The notes under the pieces were generated by a model. It was not told where the DNA came from. It saw only the letters and a program-made list of their open reading frames with translations, and searched no databases. A program made the translations under genes and the position numbers. This document shows, piece after piece, positions 50,363 to 61,253 of a DNA stretch of 64,000 bases. Source of the DNA: Chloroflexota bacterium (lineage in GTDB: Bacteria; Chloroflexota; Dehalococcoidia; Lucifugimonadales; Lucifugimonadaceae); NCBI GenBank assembly GCA_002721615.1, contig PBKW01000009.1:1-64000 (forward strand), in the 5' to 3' direction. Numbering within the stretch: position 1 is the first letter of the stretch; every line of letters starts with the position of its first letter.

Positions 50363-53300
50363 CTAAAGTTACTTTAACTGTATGTTTTTTATTTAATTTT
50401 TTAAGAGCACCAGCATAGGCGGTTGGGAGTACTTTTTTAAATTTTTTTAGATAATTATCCCAATTGTCTAATATTTTTTGGGATAGTTCGCTTTTTGTTT
50501 CATTTCTATGTTTTTTAATCAGTTTCAATAATATTTCTTCATCCTCAGAATTGATATTTATTTTGTGAGTTTCACACATCTCAGGGTTTAATCGTGATTC
50601 AAATGATTCATCGTAATCTAGTACATAAGCTATTCCACCACTCATTCCAGCAGCGAAATTTCTTCCAGTTTTTCCTAGTATTACAACTGTTCCTCCAGTC
50701 ATATATTCACAACCATGATCTCCTATTCCTTCTACTACTGCTATAGCAGCACTATTCCTTACACAAAATCTTTCTCCAGCCATTCCTTTTATGTAGATCT
50801 CTCCTCCTGTTGCCCCATATAACGCTACATTTCCTATAATAATATTATCTTCTGGAATAAAGGTGGATTTATTGCCGGGCACAACTGTTATTTTCCCCCC
50901 GGAGAGTCCTTTTCCTAGGTAATCGTTAGAATCTCCGAATAACTTGAAAGTAATTCCTTTAGAAATAAATGCCCCAAAACTTTGTCCTGCACTACCTGTG
51001 AAATTTATAGTAATTGTGTCCTCTGGAAGCCCTTCTTCTCCATATAATTTTGTTATTTCAGAACTAATTATTGATCCCACAGTTCTGTTGTAGTTATGAA
51101 TTTTTTTATTTAATTTAATCTTTTCTTTATTGAATATTGATTCTCTTAATTCATCTAAAATTTTAAAATCTAAAGCTTTATCTAAACCATGATCCTGTTT
51201 AAAAGAAGCATACCTTGTGTCATTATCTATATTTTTTGGGAATGCAAGGAGCTTACTTAGATTTATTCCAAGATCATTTTCGATATTTTTTTTCTGCTTT
51301 AATTTATCTACTCGACCTACCATTTCATCAACTGTTTTAAATCCTAATAGAGACATATATTTTCTTAATGACTCTGCCAAAAACATGAAATAATTCACTA
51401 CTGCTTCTGGTGTGCCTCTGAATAATTTTGTTAATTCTGGATCTTGGGTAGCTACTCCAACTGAACATGTGTTCAGGTGACATTTTCTTAGCATTATACA
51501 TCCCATAGCAATCAAACTTCCGGTTGCTATTCCCCACTCATCTGCTCCAAGTAAAGTCGCGATCGCAATGTCTCTTCCTGTTTTCATTTGACCGTCTGTT
51601 TGTACTACTATTCTTCCTCTCAACCCATTTGATACTAATGTTTGTTGAGTTTCCGCTAATCCTAATTCCCATGGAAGCCCAGCATGTCTAATTGAACCCA
51701 AAGGAGCTGCTCCAGTACCACCACTCATTCCAGAGATTAACACAACATCACCTTTAGCTTTAGCTACACCTGCAGCTATGATACCTACTCCTGCTTCTGA
51801 AACTAATTTCACATGTATTCTTGCGTCTCTATTTATGTTTTTAAGGTCATGAATTAATTGTGCCAAATCTTCTATAGAATATATATCATGATGTGGAGGA
51901 GGAGATATTAATTCTACTCCAGGAGTAGTCTTTCTTATTGATGCTATGTATTCAGATATTTTGTGTCCTGGTATTTGGCCTCCCTCTCCAGGTTTTGCTC
52001 CCTGTGCCATTTTAATTTGTATATCAGTAGAATTAACTAGGTAATTGGCTGTGACGCCAAACCTTCCTGATGCTACTTGTTTCATTCTGCTGCTTTTGGA
52101 ATCTCCATTTGGTTCTTCAGAGAATCTTTTCGGATCTTCTCCGCCTTCTCCGGTATTACTTCTCGCGTCTATCCTATTCATTGCAATAGCAAGGGTTTCA
52201 TGAGCTTCTTTACTTATGGATCCTAGAGAAATTGCCCCAGTAGCAAATCTTTTTACAATATTTTTTGCTGACTCAACTTCATTTATAGGGATACTTTCAT
52301 TTTTTTGATAATTGAAATCTAGGAGACCTCTAATAGTAAAAGCTTGTTCAGTTTCATTATCTGCTTCAGTTTCAAATTTTTTAAATAATTCTATATCGTT
52401 TTGTGTAGATGAATGCTGTAACAGTGAGATTGTATTTGGGTTCCACATATGAGATTCTCCAGTCCCTTTCCAGAGATATAATCCACCTAGATCAAGTTCT
52501 AAAGTTTCAGGGATTTTGGCTTTTGGGAAAGCGGAATTATAGTTTGCTATCATATCTTTCTCGATCCTTTTTTCATCTACTCCTCCAATTTTATTAGGAG
52601 TCCAGGTAAAATAATCATCTACAAATCTCTTAGATAACCCTAAGGATTCAAATATTTGTGCACCTTGATATCCTTGTAAAGTTGATATTCCCATCTTAGA
52701 CATTACTTTTAGGAGACCATACTCCGTTGATTTCAGGTAACTTGAAATTGCTACAGAGGGATCTAGACTTTCATCACAATTTTCTTTAACTGTTTCTAGG
52801 GCTATGTATGGATTTATAGCTGAAGCTCCATATCCAAATAATGTAGAAAAATGATGGACTTCTCTAGGTTCTCCAGATTCTATTATGAAGTCTACTTTTG
52901 TTCTAAGTCCAACTTTTATTAAATAATGATGAATTGAAGATAATGCTAATAGGCTAGGAATAGGAATAAAGCCTTCCTTTAAATTTCTGTCAGAAAGAAT
53001 AATTATATTTTTTCCATTTTTTATTGCTTTTTCAGATTGGATTCTAAGATTTTCTATAGCATCTTTTAATTTGAATTCTCCATTTCGAAAATCAACTAAT
53101 GTGGATATTGTTTCAGGTTTAATATAATCATGTTTTATTTCTTTTATTGCTGATAATCTTTCATTTGTAAGAAGTGGATTGTCTATGAAAAGAACCCTAC
53201 TTTGTTTTTCTTCTTCTTTTAGAAGATTGTGTCTTTCCCCTGCAGGGATAGATATTTGGGTAACTAATTTTTCTCTTATAGCATCTAAAGGAGGATTAGA

Positions 53301-54890
53301 TACTTGTGCAAACATTTGTTTAAAATATGAAAATAAGTTTTGTGGTCTTTTTGATAGCGCTGCAATTGGGGTATCATTACCCATTGATCCAACTGGATCT
53401 GTTTTAGATTGAATCATTGGTTTTATTAGTATTTTTATATCTTCTTGAGAATAACCAAAAATTTGTTGATATTTAATTAAAGACATATTTAGTTTGTCCG
53501 ATCCTAATTCTTTTAAATTTGAAGTTTTCAAACTATTAGATCTCAACCAACTTGAATATGGTTTTTTGTTGGCTAAAGATTTTTTTATTTCATTATCATC
53601 TATGATTCTTCCTTCTTCGAAATCTAATAAAAACATTCTTCCTGGTCTTAATCTTTCACGATATTCTATGTTTTCTTCTTCAATATCTATTAGGCCTGTT
53701 TCAGAACCCATAATTAACATCCCATCTTTTGTGACAGTGTATCTAAAGGGCCTTAATCCATTTCTATCTAAAACCGCACCAACTTTATTACCGTCAGTAC
53801 AAACTATTAATGCTGGCCCATCCCAGGGTTCCATTAAAATACTGTGGAACTTATAGAAATCTTTTAATTCAGAACTCATAGATTCATGTCCTTCCCATGC
53901 TTCAGGAATCATCATAGCCATCGAGTGTTCTAGTGATCTGCCTCCTAGATGAAGAAGTTCGAGCACATTATCAAAAGAAGCTGTATCACTATCACTAGAG
54001 TTGCAAATAGGAAGAATCTGTTTAATGTCATCTGATATTTCTTTACATTTTAGTTCAGATTCCTTTGATTTCATCCAGTTCCTGTTTCCTCTAACAGTAT
54101 TAATTTCTCCATTGTGGGCTACATACCTATAAGGATGAGCTAATTTCCATTCACCTAAAGTATTAGTACTGAATCTTGAGTGCACTAATCCAAAAGTGCT
54201 TTTTACGGAAGAGTTATTGAGGTCGGAATAGAATTTTGGTACTTGTTCAGAAGTAAGAAGTCCTTTATAAACTATCTTAGTTGTAGAAAGACTACATATA
54301 TAAGTTTCATTAGAGCTATTATCATTCAACTTCTGAGTTATATTTTCTTCACAAGTTTTCCTAAGTGCATATAATCTTTGTTCAAGGTTAACTATTTGAT
54401 TCTGATTTTTTATTCCAACAAATATTTGTTGAATATTTGGCATAATTTCTCTAGATAGTGTTCCTATCGTATTAGGATTTATTGGCACTTCTCTCCAACC
54501 AATGACTTTGAGTTCGTGCTTTTCGGTACATTCTTCAATCAATTTTTTGCATTTTTCAATTTCTTCAACTTGGTTATTCATGAAAACTATTCCTGTCCCA
54601 TACTCTCCAACATTAAGATCCAAGGAAGTAGAGAGTTTATAAAATTCATGTGGAATTTGTATAAGTATTCCAGCTCCATCTCCTGTATCTGTATCTGCGC
54701 CTGAGGCACCTCTATGTTCTAGGTTTTTCAGAGCTTCCAGACTTTTTTCAACAATTTCATGAGATGAATTTCCCTTTATGTTAGCTATAAGGCCAACTCC
54801 ACATGATGAATGCTCTAATGTCTTGTCATACAAGCCATAGTTTTCAATAATTTGAATATTTTTTTCTATTTGAGATCGTAATTTTTTCAT
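50355..54890 (-). CDS. gltB: Glutamate synthase large subunit
   Basis: 1511 residues, full length. A 29-residue propeptide precedes the glutaminase Cys30 in HSSCGVGLIA. The glutaminase domain has LEHRGASGADTDTGDGAG and FSTNTLGEWKLAHP. The central and FMN-binding domains include KMAQGAKPGEGGQIPG and SGMSGGTGAAPLGSIRHAG, with the 3Fe-4S cysteines in GCIMLRKCHLNTCSVGVAT. The C-terminal GXGXG beta-helix carries GATGGEIYIKGMAGERF. It converts glutamine and 2-oxoglutarate to two glutamates. It lies just after glnA with a four-base overlap. Confidence 0.96.
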   Translation of the reverse strand: MKKLRSQIEKNIQIIENYGLYDKTLEHSSCGVGLIANIKGNSSHEIVEKSLEALKNLEHRGASGADTDTGDGAGILIQIPHEFYKLSTSLDLNVGEYGTGIVFMNNQVEEIEKCKKLIEECTEKHELKVIGWREVPINPNTIGTLSREIMPNIQQIFVGIKNQNQIVNLEQRLYALRKTCEENITQKLNDNSSNETYICSLSTTKIVYKGLLTSEQVPKFYSDLNNSSVKSTFGLVHSRFSTNTLGEWKLAHPYRYVAHNGEINTVRGNRNWMKSKESELKCKEISDDIKQILPICNSSDSDTASFDNVLELLHLGGRSLEHSMAMMIPEAWEGHESMSSELKDFYKFHSILMEPWDGPALIVCTDGNKVGAVLDRNGLRPFRYTVTKDGMLIMGSETGLIDIEEENIEYRERLRPGRMFLLDFEEGRIIDDNEIKKSLANKKPYSSWLRSNSLKTSNLKELGSDKLNMSLIKYQQIFGYSQEDIKILIKPMIQSKTDPVGSMGNDTPIAALSKRPQNLFSYFKQMFAQVSNPPLDAIREKLVTQISIPAGERHNLLKEEEKQSRVLFIDNPLLTNERLSAIKEIKHDYIKPETISTLVDFRNGEFKLKDAIENLRIQSEKAIKNGKNIIILSDRNLKEGFIPIPSLLALSSIHHYLIKVGLRTKVDFIIESGEPREVHHFSTLFGYGASAINPYIALETVKENCDESLDPSVAISSYLKSTEYGLLKVMSKMGISTLQGYQGAQIFESLGLSKRFVDDYFTWTPNKIGGVDEKRIEKDMIANYNSAFPKAKIPETLELDLGGLYLWKGTGESHMWNPNTISLLQHSSTQNDIELFKKFETEADNETEQAFTIRGLLDFNYQKNESIPINEVESAKNIVKRFATGAISLGSISKEAHETLAIAMNRIDARSNTGEGGEDPKRFSEEPNGDSKSSRMKQVASGRFGVTANYLVNSTDIQIKMAQGAKPGEGGQIPGHKISEYIASIRKTTPGVELISPPPHHDIYSIEDLAQLIHDLKNINRDARIHVKLVSEAGVGIIAAGVAKAKGDVVLISGMSGGTGAAPLGSIRHAGLPWELGLAETQQTLVSNGLRGRIVVQTDGQMKTGRDIAIATLLGADEWGIATGSLIAMGCIMLRKCHLNTCSVGVATQDPELTKLFRGTPEAVVNYFMFLAESLRKYMSLLGFKTVDEMVGRVDKLKQKKNIENDLGINLSKLLAFPKNIDNDTRYASFKQDHGLDKALDFKILDELRESIFNKEKIKLNKKIHNYNRTVGSIISSEITKLYGEEGLPEDTITINFTGSAGQSFGAFISKGITFKLFGDSNDYLGKGLSGGKITVVPGNKSTFIPEDNIIIGNVALYGATGGEIYIKGMAGERFCVRNSAAIAVVEGIGDHGCEYMTGGTVVILGKTGRNFAAGMSGGIAYVLDYDESFESRLNPEMCETHKININSEDEEILLKLIKKHRNETKSELSQKILDNWDNYLKKFKKVLPTAYAGALKKLNKKHTVKVTLDG

Positions 54891-56221
54891 AAATTTATAT
54901 ATTTTTTTATTTCAGATTCACTAACTGTTTTTTGGTATTCATCCCATTCTCTGTATTTATTATTTAAGAATATTTCAAGAGTCTCTTTACCTAAACTTTT
55001 TTTGACTAGAGAACTTTTAGATATTTTATCTAAGGCATCTTTGAGATTAGTAGGCAATCGTTCACCAATAATATTACTTTGCTCTTGTTTATTAGGGATT
55101 TTATAAGAATTTTTTATACCTTCTAAACCTGCAGCTAGAATAACACTAAATGCTAGGTAAGGATTACAAGCTGGATCAGGTGACCTGTATTCTAGTCTTA
55201 CAGAATTCCCTTTTTCAGGCCTAGATTTAGGTACTCTAATTAAATTGCCCCATCCTCCTGAGAATGTTAAAGAATTGAATGCGGGTGCCTCAAAACCTGG
55301 AACCAGTCTTTTATAAGAATTAACCCATTGATTAGTGATAGCAGTTATTTCTGGTGAATGTTTATATAATCCTGCCATAAATTGCTTCGCTTCTTTAGAT
55401 AGATAAAAAGGATCTTTTGAGTCATAGAAAAGATTTTCGTTTCCTTTAAATAGAGATATATGTGTATGCATTCCACTTCCGTCTAGATTATTAAATGGTT
55501 TGGGCATAAATGTTGCATATACATCTTGATTCATTGCTATTTGTTTTGCTAAAGATTTGTAAGAAATTATGCTATCAGCCATAGTTAATGCATTTGTGTG
55601 TCTTAAAACAATTTCATGTTGTCCCGGTGCTACTTCGTGGTGATAATTTTGTATAGGTATCCCCATAGACTCCAATGCTAAAACTGTTTCCCTTCTTAAT
55701 TTTGCACTTAAATCTGTATTTGATGGGATATTGTTTTTAGTTGGAGCTTGATCAAAGTACCCATCGTTATCTATAGGCTTAGGATTTTCTATACCATCTA
55801 AATAAAAGAATTCTATTTCTGTTCCTACATAAAAGTTAAATCCAAGTTTTGATGCTTTTGATAAATTTTCTATCAATAAATTTCTACTATCAAATTTAAC
55901 GGGTTTACCATCTGAATCTTTTATGTCACAAATCATTCTTGCAACAGAATTTTCTTGAGGTCTCCAAGGTAAGATTTGAAAAGTAGATGGGTCAGGATAA
56001 GCTATATATTCTCTCTCTTCAGATCTTTCCGAACCTAATAGAGATGCTCCATCGAAACTAGCTCCTCTTTCTATTACAATTTCTAATTCATCTATAGTTA
56101 CCCCAAAACCTTTTAAGTTTCCTAATATGTCTGGGAACCATAATCTAATAAACTTAACATCATTTTCTGATGCTTGTTTAAGTACATATTCTATTAATTC
56201 AGATTTTCCTTTTTGAATCAT
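54887..56221 (-). CDS. glnA: Glutamine synthetase type I
   Basis: 444 residues. FIRLWFPDILGNLKGFGV, GTEIEFFY, the metal and ATP motifs (NYHHEVAPGQHEIVLRH, GSGMHTHISLF, NSYKRLVPGFEAP), and RLEYRSPDPACNPYLAFS are all present. The region around 400 that carries the adenylylated Tyr in the GSI-beta form reads RLPTNLKDALDKI and has no such Tyr, so the enzyme is probably of the alpha form without covalent control. It overlaps the regulator gene upstream by four bases and gltB downstream. Confidence 0.95.
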   Translation of the reverse strand: MIQKGKSELIEYVLKQASENDVKFIRLWFPDILGNLKGFGVTIDELEIVIERGASFDGASLLGSERSEEREYIAYPDPSTFQILPWRPQENSVARMICDIKDSDGKPVKFDSRNLLIENLSKASKLGFNFYVGTEIEFFYLDGIENPKPIDNDGYFDQAPTKNNIPSNTDLSAKLRRETVLALESMGIPIQNYHHEVAPGQHEIVLRHTNALTMADSIISYKSLAKQIAMNQDVYATFMPKPFNNLDGSGMHTHISLFKGNENLFYDSKDPFYLSKEAKQFMAGLYKHSPEITAITNQWVNSYKRLVPGFEAPAFNSLTFSGGWGNLIRVPKSRPEKGNSVRLEYRSPDPACNPYLAFSVILAAGLEGIKNSYKIPNKQEQSNIIGERLPTNLKDALDKISKSSLVKKSLGKETLEIFLNNKYREWDEYQKTVSESEIKKYINL

Positions 56222-56895
56222 TTTTTATCCTCTGATTGATTTTTTAATCTAAATCTATATCCAACATTCCAAATAGTTTCTATAAATTGATTTTGCATAT
56301 CATTAATTTTGCTTCTTAATCTTCTGATATGTACATCTACAGTTCTAGTTCCTCCATAGTAATCATAATTCCATACTGAGTGTAGTAATGATTCTCGAGA
56401 GAATACTTGTCCTGGTTTTGATGCTAAGAATTTTAGTAATTCATATTCTTTAAAAGTCAAATTAACTTTTTGATTATTCACGAATACCTCGTAAGTTAGA
56501 GTATTAATTTTTATTTTCCCTAATTCCATTGTAATGTTCGTGTCTTCTTTGTTAGAACCTCGAAGTAAATTTATTCTCATCATTATTTCTCTAGCACTGT
56601 GAGGAGGCATACAAAAATCTATGCCATTTCTTAAATATATAGATATATCGGTGATTACCATTGGGAGTAGTATTAAAACTTTGTGATTTTCTTCATTTGA
56701 TAGATCTAAAAATTTATAGAAATCTTTCAAAGTAATATTATCAGCGCCTAGTAGTATTATTGAATCATCTGAGTTTTTATTATCAAAACTATTTACAGAT
56801 TCTAAAGAAAAATTTGCATTTAAATTAATAAAGCTTTCATTTAGTTTGGAAATTTTTCCAATGTCTAATCCAATTGTTTTTATTAAAGGAGTCAT
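56218..56895 (-). CDS. OmpR-family regulator, GlnR-like orphan with degenerate receiver
   Basis: 225 residues. The C-terminal winged-helix domain is clear: INTLTYEVFVNNQKVNLTFK, LLKFLASKPGQVFSRESLL, and GTRTVDVHIRRLRSKI. The N-terminal receiver-like half (residues 1-120) lacks the usual acidic pocket and the phosphorylated Asp context (it reads SIILLGADNITLKDF). No histidine kinase is adjacent. This is the pattern of GlnR of Actinobacteria, which controls glnA and amt, and the four-base overlap with glnA supports nitrogen control. I did not find its binding boxes. Confidence 0.75.
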   Translation of the reverse strand: MTPLIKTIGLDIGKISKLNESFINLNANFSLESVNSFDNKNSDDSIILLGADNITLKDFYKFLDLSNEENHKVLILLPMVITDISIYLRNGIDFCMPPHSAREIMMRINLLRGSNKEDTNITMELGKIKINTLTYEVFVNNQKVNLTFKEYELLKFLASKPGQVFSRESLLHSVWNYDYYGGTRTVDVHIRRLRSKINDMQNQFIETIWNVGYRFRLKNQSEDKK

Positions 56896-57241
56896 TTCGT
56901 TTATATATTAAGTATATTATCTAACTTTAATTAGAGATAAAAAAGTATTTGGTATTGTGAAAAAAATGTCAAGTAAGTTTTATGATATTTTTTCTACTAA
57001 AGTCTTGTTTATTTTAAGACCCTAATCTATATAATTATTTTTATAAATTAAGGTTAAAAATATTAATTTAATCAACATTATATCTAATTAATGTAATGAA
57101 ATTGTTAACATTTCATGTAAATATGTTCTAATTTTCGTTGACTAGATTATGTGTCCGAAGTTATACTCTTCCCTTGCGTATAGTTATTAACTTATTTTAA
57201 CTTTAGTATTTGTTTAAATTAAATCTACTATCAGTGAAATT
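56896..57241 (+). promoter_or_regulatory. Spacer between the nitrogen operon and the ribosomal operon, with str promoter
   Basis: About 345 AT-rich bases with no ORF. A strong promoter for rpsL is at 57138-57167: TTGACT (57138-57143), an 18-base gap, and TATACT (57162-57167), about 75 bases before the start. No riboswitch or ribosomal-protein binding hairpin stands out. The promoter for the leftward regulator gene must lie in 56896-57000 but is not distinctive. Confidence 0.65.
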
Positions 57242-57652
57242 ATGCCAACTATTAATCAACTTGTAAGAAAATCAAGAAGAAAATTGAATAAAAAATCAAA
57301 AACTCCTGCTTTAAGGTTTACTTTTAATTCTTTGAATAATCGATTGAATTCGACTAAAGGAAGTCCACAGAAAAGAGGTGTTTGTTTGCAAGTAAGAACT
57401 GTAACTCCAAAGAAACCTAATTCAGCTCTTAGAAAAGTAGCCAGAGTTCGTCTTACAAATGGTATGGAAGTGACTGCTTATATTCCTGGAGAAGGACATA
57501 ATTTGCAAGAACACTCTGTTGTTTTGATTAAAGGAGGTCGTGTTCCTGACTTGCCAGGTGTACGTTATCACATCATAAGAGGAGCATTAGATACTGAAGG
57601 AGTTCAAGGTAGAACTCAAGGAAGATCAAAGTACGGTACTACAAAAAATTAG
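57242..57652 (+). CDS. rpsL: Ribosomal protein S12
   Basis: 136 residues starting [40 protein letters not shown] and [20 protein letters not shown] hold the conserved decoding loops, with Lys residues at the sites changed in streptomycin resistance still present. An insert near residues 20-36 ([20 protein letters not shown]) is of the long bacterial type. It begins the str operon with rpsG and fusA. Confidence 0.97.
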   Translation: MPTINQLVRKSRRKLNKKSKTPALRFTFNSLNNRLNSTKGSPQKRGVCLQVRTVTPKKPNSALRKVARVRLTNGMEVTAYIPGEGHNLQEHSVVLIKGGRVPDLPGVRYHIIRGALDTEGVQGRTQGRSKYGTTKN

Positions 57653-57685
57653 TAAAAAGTAAATTAATTAGAGAAAAATTTTATT

Positions 57686-58156
57686 ATGTCAAGAAGAAGA
57701 AAAGCAGAACAGAGACAAGTAGAACCAGATCCTAAGTATCAGAGTATGGTGCTCGCGAGATTTACTAATAGAGTAATGATGGGAGGTAAAAAATCTACTG
57801 CTCAAAGATCAGTTTACAATGCTTTAGAAAAATTAGAACAGGAAACAAATAGACCTGGCATAGAGACATTTGATCAAGCTATAAAGAATGTTATGCCTGC
57901 AGTAGAAGTTAAACCTAGGCGTGTCGGAGGATCTACTTATCAAGTGCCAGTTGAAGTAAGACCTGAAAGACAATTATCTTTGGCTATTCGATGGATAGTT
58001 GAAGCTGCAAGATCTAAATCTGGGATGCCTTTTGCAGATCGTATTTTTCAAGAGTTATTAGATGCATCTAATAAACAAGGTGCTGCTACTAAGAAAAAAG
58101 ATGAAATTTATAGGATGGCTGAAGCTAATAGAGCTTTTGCGCATTATCGTTGGTAA
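57686..58156 (+). CDS. rpsG: Ribosomal protein S7
   Basis: 156 residues, the normal length. It begins MSRRRKAEQRQVEPDPKYQS and has FTNRVMMGGKKSTAQ, NVMPAVEVKPRRVGG, YQVPVEVRPERQLSLAIRWI and MAEANRAFAHYRW. It binds the 3-prime major domain of 16S rRNA. Confidence 0.97.
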   Translation: MSRRRKAEQRQVEPDPKYQSMVLARFTNRVMMGGKKSTAQRSVYNALEKLEQETNRPGIETFDQAIKNVMPAVEVKPRRVGGSTYQVPVEVRPERQLSLAIRWIVEAARSKSGMPFADRIFQELLDASNKQGAATKKKDEIYRMAEANRAFAHYRW

Positions 58157-58162
58157 ATAATT

Positions 58163-60262
58163 ATGGTGAATGATATGACTTTAGGAACAAAAAAAAATAA
58201 AGATAGTAAATCTGACAAAGTGACTTCTATTGATAAATTAAGAAATATAGGTTTTATAGCTCATATTGATGCGGGCAAAACTACAGTTACAGAGAGAGTT
58301 CTCTTTTTCACAGGTAGGACTCATAAAATAGGATCAATTGATGATGGGACTGCTGTGATGGATTTTATGGATCTAGAAAGAGAAAGAGGTATTACTATTG
58401 GTTCTGCTGCTACTGCTACTAGTTGGAAAGATTATCAGGTTAATATTATAGATACTCCTGGTCACGTTGATTTTACTGCTGAAGTAGAAAGAAGTTTAAG
58501 AGTTTTAGATGGAGCTGTAGTAGTGTTTGAGTCTGTTTCAGGAGTACAACCACAATCTGAAACTGTTTGGAGACAGGCTAATAAACATAAAGTTCCAAGA
58601 ATTTGTTTTATAAATAAAATGGATAGACCTGGAGCTGATTTCTTTTATGCGATGGATACTATTAGAAAGAAGTTAAAAGCTAACCCTGTTGCTATTCAAA
58701 TTCCCATAGGTTCTGAATCAGAATTTCGAGGATTTGTTGATTTGATAAATAATCAAGCTTTTGTTTATGAAGAGGATAGCGTTGAGCCTAAGTTAATAGA
58801 AATTCCTAAAGAAATCGAAGAAAATGTTCAGCGATATCGTGCAGAATTGATTGAAAAAGTTGCTGAAACTGATGATTCTTTAATGGAAAAATATTTAGAA
58901 GATCTATCAATCGATATATCGGACATTAAAATTGCATTAAGAAAAGCAGTAGTTGATATGAAAATATTTCCAGTTTTATGTGGTTCAGCATTAAAGAATA
59001 AAGGTGTGCATCATTTACTTGATGCTATAGTAGATTATCTTCCTTCTCCTTTAGAGGTACCTTCAATTGAAGGCACGGATTTAAAAGGTAGTAAAGTAAT
59101 TCGAGAATCTAAAAATGATGAACCACTAAGCGCTTTGGTTTTTAAAGTAGTAACAGACGAACATGTGGGTAGACTTGTATATGTAAGAGTTTACTCAGGA
59201 TCTTTGGAAACAGGTTCGAAAATTCTCAATGTTTCTATGAATAAAACCCAAAGAATAGGACGTTTGTTAAAAATGCATGCTGATGAAAGGAAAGAGATAA
59301 CTGTAGCAAATTCTGGTGATATAGTTGCTGTTGTAGGATTGAAAAATGTTGCAACAGGTAATACTTTAAGTGATGCTGGAAAAGAAATACTATTGGAATC
59401 AATTTCTTTCCCTGACCCTGTTTTATCAGTTGCTTTAGAAGCTCAATCTAGGTCTGAACAAGATAAATTAGGAATAGCACTTTCTAAATTATTGGAAGAA
59501 GATCCTACTTTAAAATCTGAAACAGATCAAGAAAGTGGGCAAGTAGTATTAGCAGGAATGGGAGAATTGCACTTAGATGTTATTGTTGAAAGGATAAAGA
59601 GAGAATTTAATATAGAAGCAAATGTAGGTTCCCCAAAAGTTGCTTATAGAGAGTCCATAAAAAAACAGAGTACTGCTCAAGGAAAATTTATTAGACAATC
59701 TGGTGGTAGGGGTCAGTATGGTGATGTGACATTGAGGTTAGAACCTTTGGAGTCGGGATCTGGTTTAATTTTTGAATCTGAAATTACTGGAGCCACTTTA
59801 CCTAAAGAATATTGGGCACCTATAGAAAAAGGATTCAATGAAGCAGCTTCATCTGGTGTAGTGGATGGTTATCCAGTTGTAGATGTAAAAGCGGTCTTGA
59901 TAGATGCTTCTTTTCATGAGGTAGATTCTTCAGAAGTAGCTTTCAAAATTGCTGCTTCTATGGCATTCAAAGATGCTGCAAATAAAGCAAATCCTTATAT
60001 TTTAGAACCAGTAATGGATATGGAAATTGTTACCCCTGAAGAATTTCTAGGAGAAGTCTTATCAGATTTAAAATCTCGAAGAGCACAAATATCATCAATG
60101 GAAGGAGATTCAGATATTCAAGTAATCAAAGCATTTGTTCCACTTGCTGAAACATTTCAGTATGCTACATTATTAAGATCAAAAACAACTGGAAGAGCAA
60201 GTTTTACTCAACAATTGGATCATTATGCTCCAGCTCCTCCTAAAAAGGAAAATAAAATCTAA
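58163..60262 (+). CDS. fusA: Elongation factor G
   Basis: 699 residues. GTP-binding motifs are G1 [17 protein letters not shown]3 [19 protein letters not shown] and G4 [13 protein letters not shown]. Domains II to V follow, with [18 protein letters not shown] and the terminal [19 protein letters not shown] short Lys-rich N-terminal extension ([17 protein letters not shown]) precedes the core. It translocates tRNA and mRNA on the ribosome. Only one EF-G is in the window and tuf is not next to it. Confidence 0.97.
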   Translation: MVNDMTLGTKKNKDSKSDKVTSIDKLRNIGFIAHIDAGKTTVTERVLFFTGRTHKIGSIDDGTAVMDFMDLERERGITIGSAATATSWKDYQVNIIDTPGHVDFTAEVERSLRVLDGAVVVFESVSGVQPQSETVWRQANKHKVPRICFINKMDRPGADFFYAMDTIRKKLKANPVAIQIPIGSESEFRGFVDLINNQAFVYEEDSVEPKLIEIPKEIEENVQRYRAELIEKVAETDDSLMEKYLEDLSIDISDIKIALRKAVVDMKIFPVLCGSALKNKGVHHLLDAIVDYLPSPLEVPSIEGTDLKGSKVIRESKNDEPLSALVFKVVTDEHVGRLVYVRVYSGSLETGSKILNVSMNKTQRIGRLLKMHADERKEITVANSGDIVAVVGLKNVATGNTLSDAGKEILLESISFPDPVLSVALEAQSRSEQDKLGIALSKLLEEDPTLKSETDQESGQVVLAGMGELHLDVIVERIKREFNIEANVGSPKVAYRESIKKQSTAQGKFIRQSGGRGQYGDVTLRLEPLESGSGLIFESEITGATLPKEYWAPIEKGFNEAASSGVVDGYPVVDVKAVLIDASFHEVDSSEVAFKIAASMAFKDAANKANPYILEPVMDMEIVTPEEFLGEVLSDLKSRRAQISSMEGDSDIQVIKAFVPLAETFQYATLLRSKTTGRASFTQQLDHYAPAPPKKENKI

Positions 60263-60275
60263 CATAGGTATAATT

Positions 60276-60587
60276 GTGGCTAATCAATCAATAAGGATAA
60301 CTTTAAAAGCATTTGATCATAGAGTATTAGATTTGTCGGCTCAACAGATTTTGGATGCTGCAGAAAGAACTGGTTCTGCAGTTGCAGGTCCTGTTCCTTT
60401 GCCGACAAGTATTCGGAGATTTTGTGTAATTAGATCACCTCATGTTGATAAAGATTCTCGAGAACATTTTGAATTAAGAGTTCATAAAAGAATAATAGAT
60501 ATATTGGAACCAAGCTCCAAAACCATTGACTCTCTTACCGGTCTTAATGTTCCTGCTGGAGTTGATATAAATATAAAAATGAGTTGA
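60276..60587 (+). CDS. rpsJ: Ribosomal protein S10
   Basis: 103 residues from a GTG at 60276, which matches the family start ([20 protein letters not shown]). The open frame continues upstream into fusA, but those residues are not S10-like. [20 protein letters not shown] and [17 protein letters not shown] are typical. It starts the S10 gene order. Confidence 0.96.
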   Translation: MANQSIRITLKAFDHRVLDLSAQQILDAAERTGSAVAGPVPLPTSIRRFCVIRSPHVDKDSREHFELRVHKRIIDILEPSSKTIDSLTGLNVPAGVDINIKMS

Positions 60588-60621
60588 TAGTTCATCTAAA
60601 TTAGTATTAGGAAATATTTTA

Positions 60622-61242
60622 ATGAGTATAATTGGATTATTAGGTAGAAAGATTGGTATGAGTGTTGTCTTTGATGAAGAAGATAATAAGGCTATACCAG
60701 TAACTATCCTTCAAGTAGGGCCATGCACTGTAACTCAAATAAAAAGAATCCAGACAGATGGTTATGATGCTGTTCAAATTGGGTTTGAGGATACCAATAA
60801 ACTAAATAAGCCTCAATTGGGTCATTTAAAGAGATCTGGAGGTAATTTTAAAGTCTTGAGAGAATTTGATGCTGATAATTTGAATGATTATCAAGTTGGA
60901 CAAGTAATTGATGTGAGTATATTTGAAGAAGGACAAACAGTTAATGTATCAGGAACATCTAAAGGTAAAGGTTTTGCTGGAGGAGTTAAAAGATATAATT
61001 TCAAAGGAGGACCAAAGACTCATGGTCAATCAGATAGGCATAGAGCTCCAGGTTCTATAGGTGCTGGAAGTTCTCCAGGTAAAGTATGGAAAGGAACAAA
61101 AATGGCTGGCCATATGGGAAGTGCTAGTGTTACGGAGATAGGACTTAAGGTAGTAAAGGTAGATAATACAAATAATACTTTAACTCTAAAAGGTTCAGTT
61201 CCCGGATCAAGAAAATCTTTGGTATCTGTTAAGAAAAGTTAG
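60622..61242 (+). CDS. rplC: Ribosomal protein L3
   Basis: 206 residues beginning MSIIGLLGRKIGMSVVFDEE. GKGFAGGVKRYNFKGGPKTH and the following histidine-rich loop with SIGAGSSPGKVWKGTKMAGH identify L3. It lies 34 bases after rpsJ. Confidence 0.97.
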   Translation: MSIIGLLGRKIGMSVVFDEEDNKAIPVTILQVGPCTVTQIKRIQTDGYDAVQIGFEDTNKLNKPQLGHLKRSGGNFKVLREFDADNLNDYQVGQVIDVSIFEEGQTVNVSGTSKGKGFAGGVKRYNFKGGPKTHGQSDRHRAPGSIGAGSSPGKVWKGTKMAGHMGSASVTEIGLKVVKVDNTNNTLTLKGSVPGSRKSLVSVKKS

Positions 61243-61253
61243 TTTGAGGTTTT

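Noticed and set aside
60225..60275. Upstream extension of S10 into fusA
   Set aside because: Residues are not S10-like and the GTG at 60276 matches the family start.
60263..60275. Missing tuf between fusA and rpsJ
   Set aside because: Absence of tuf here is common in Chloroflexota and other groups, so it is not a deletion worth reporting.
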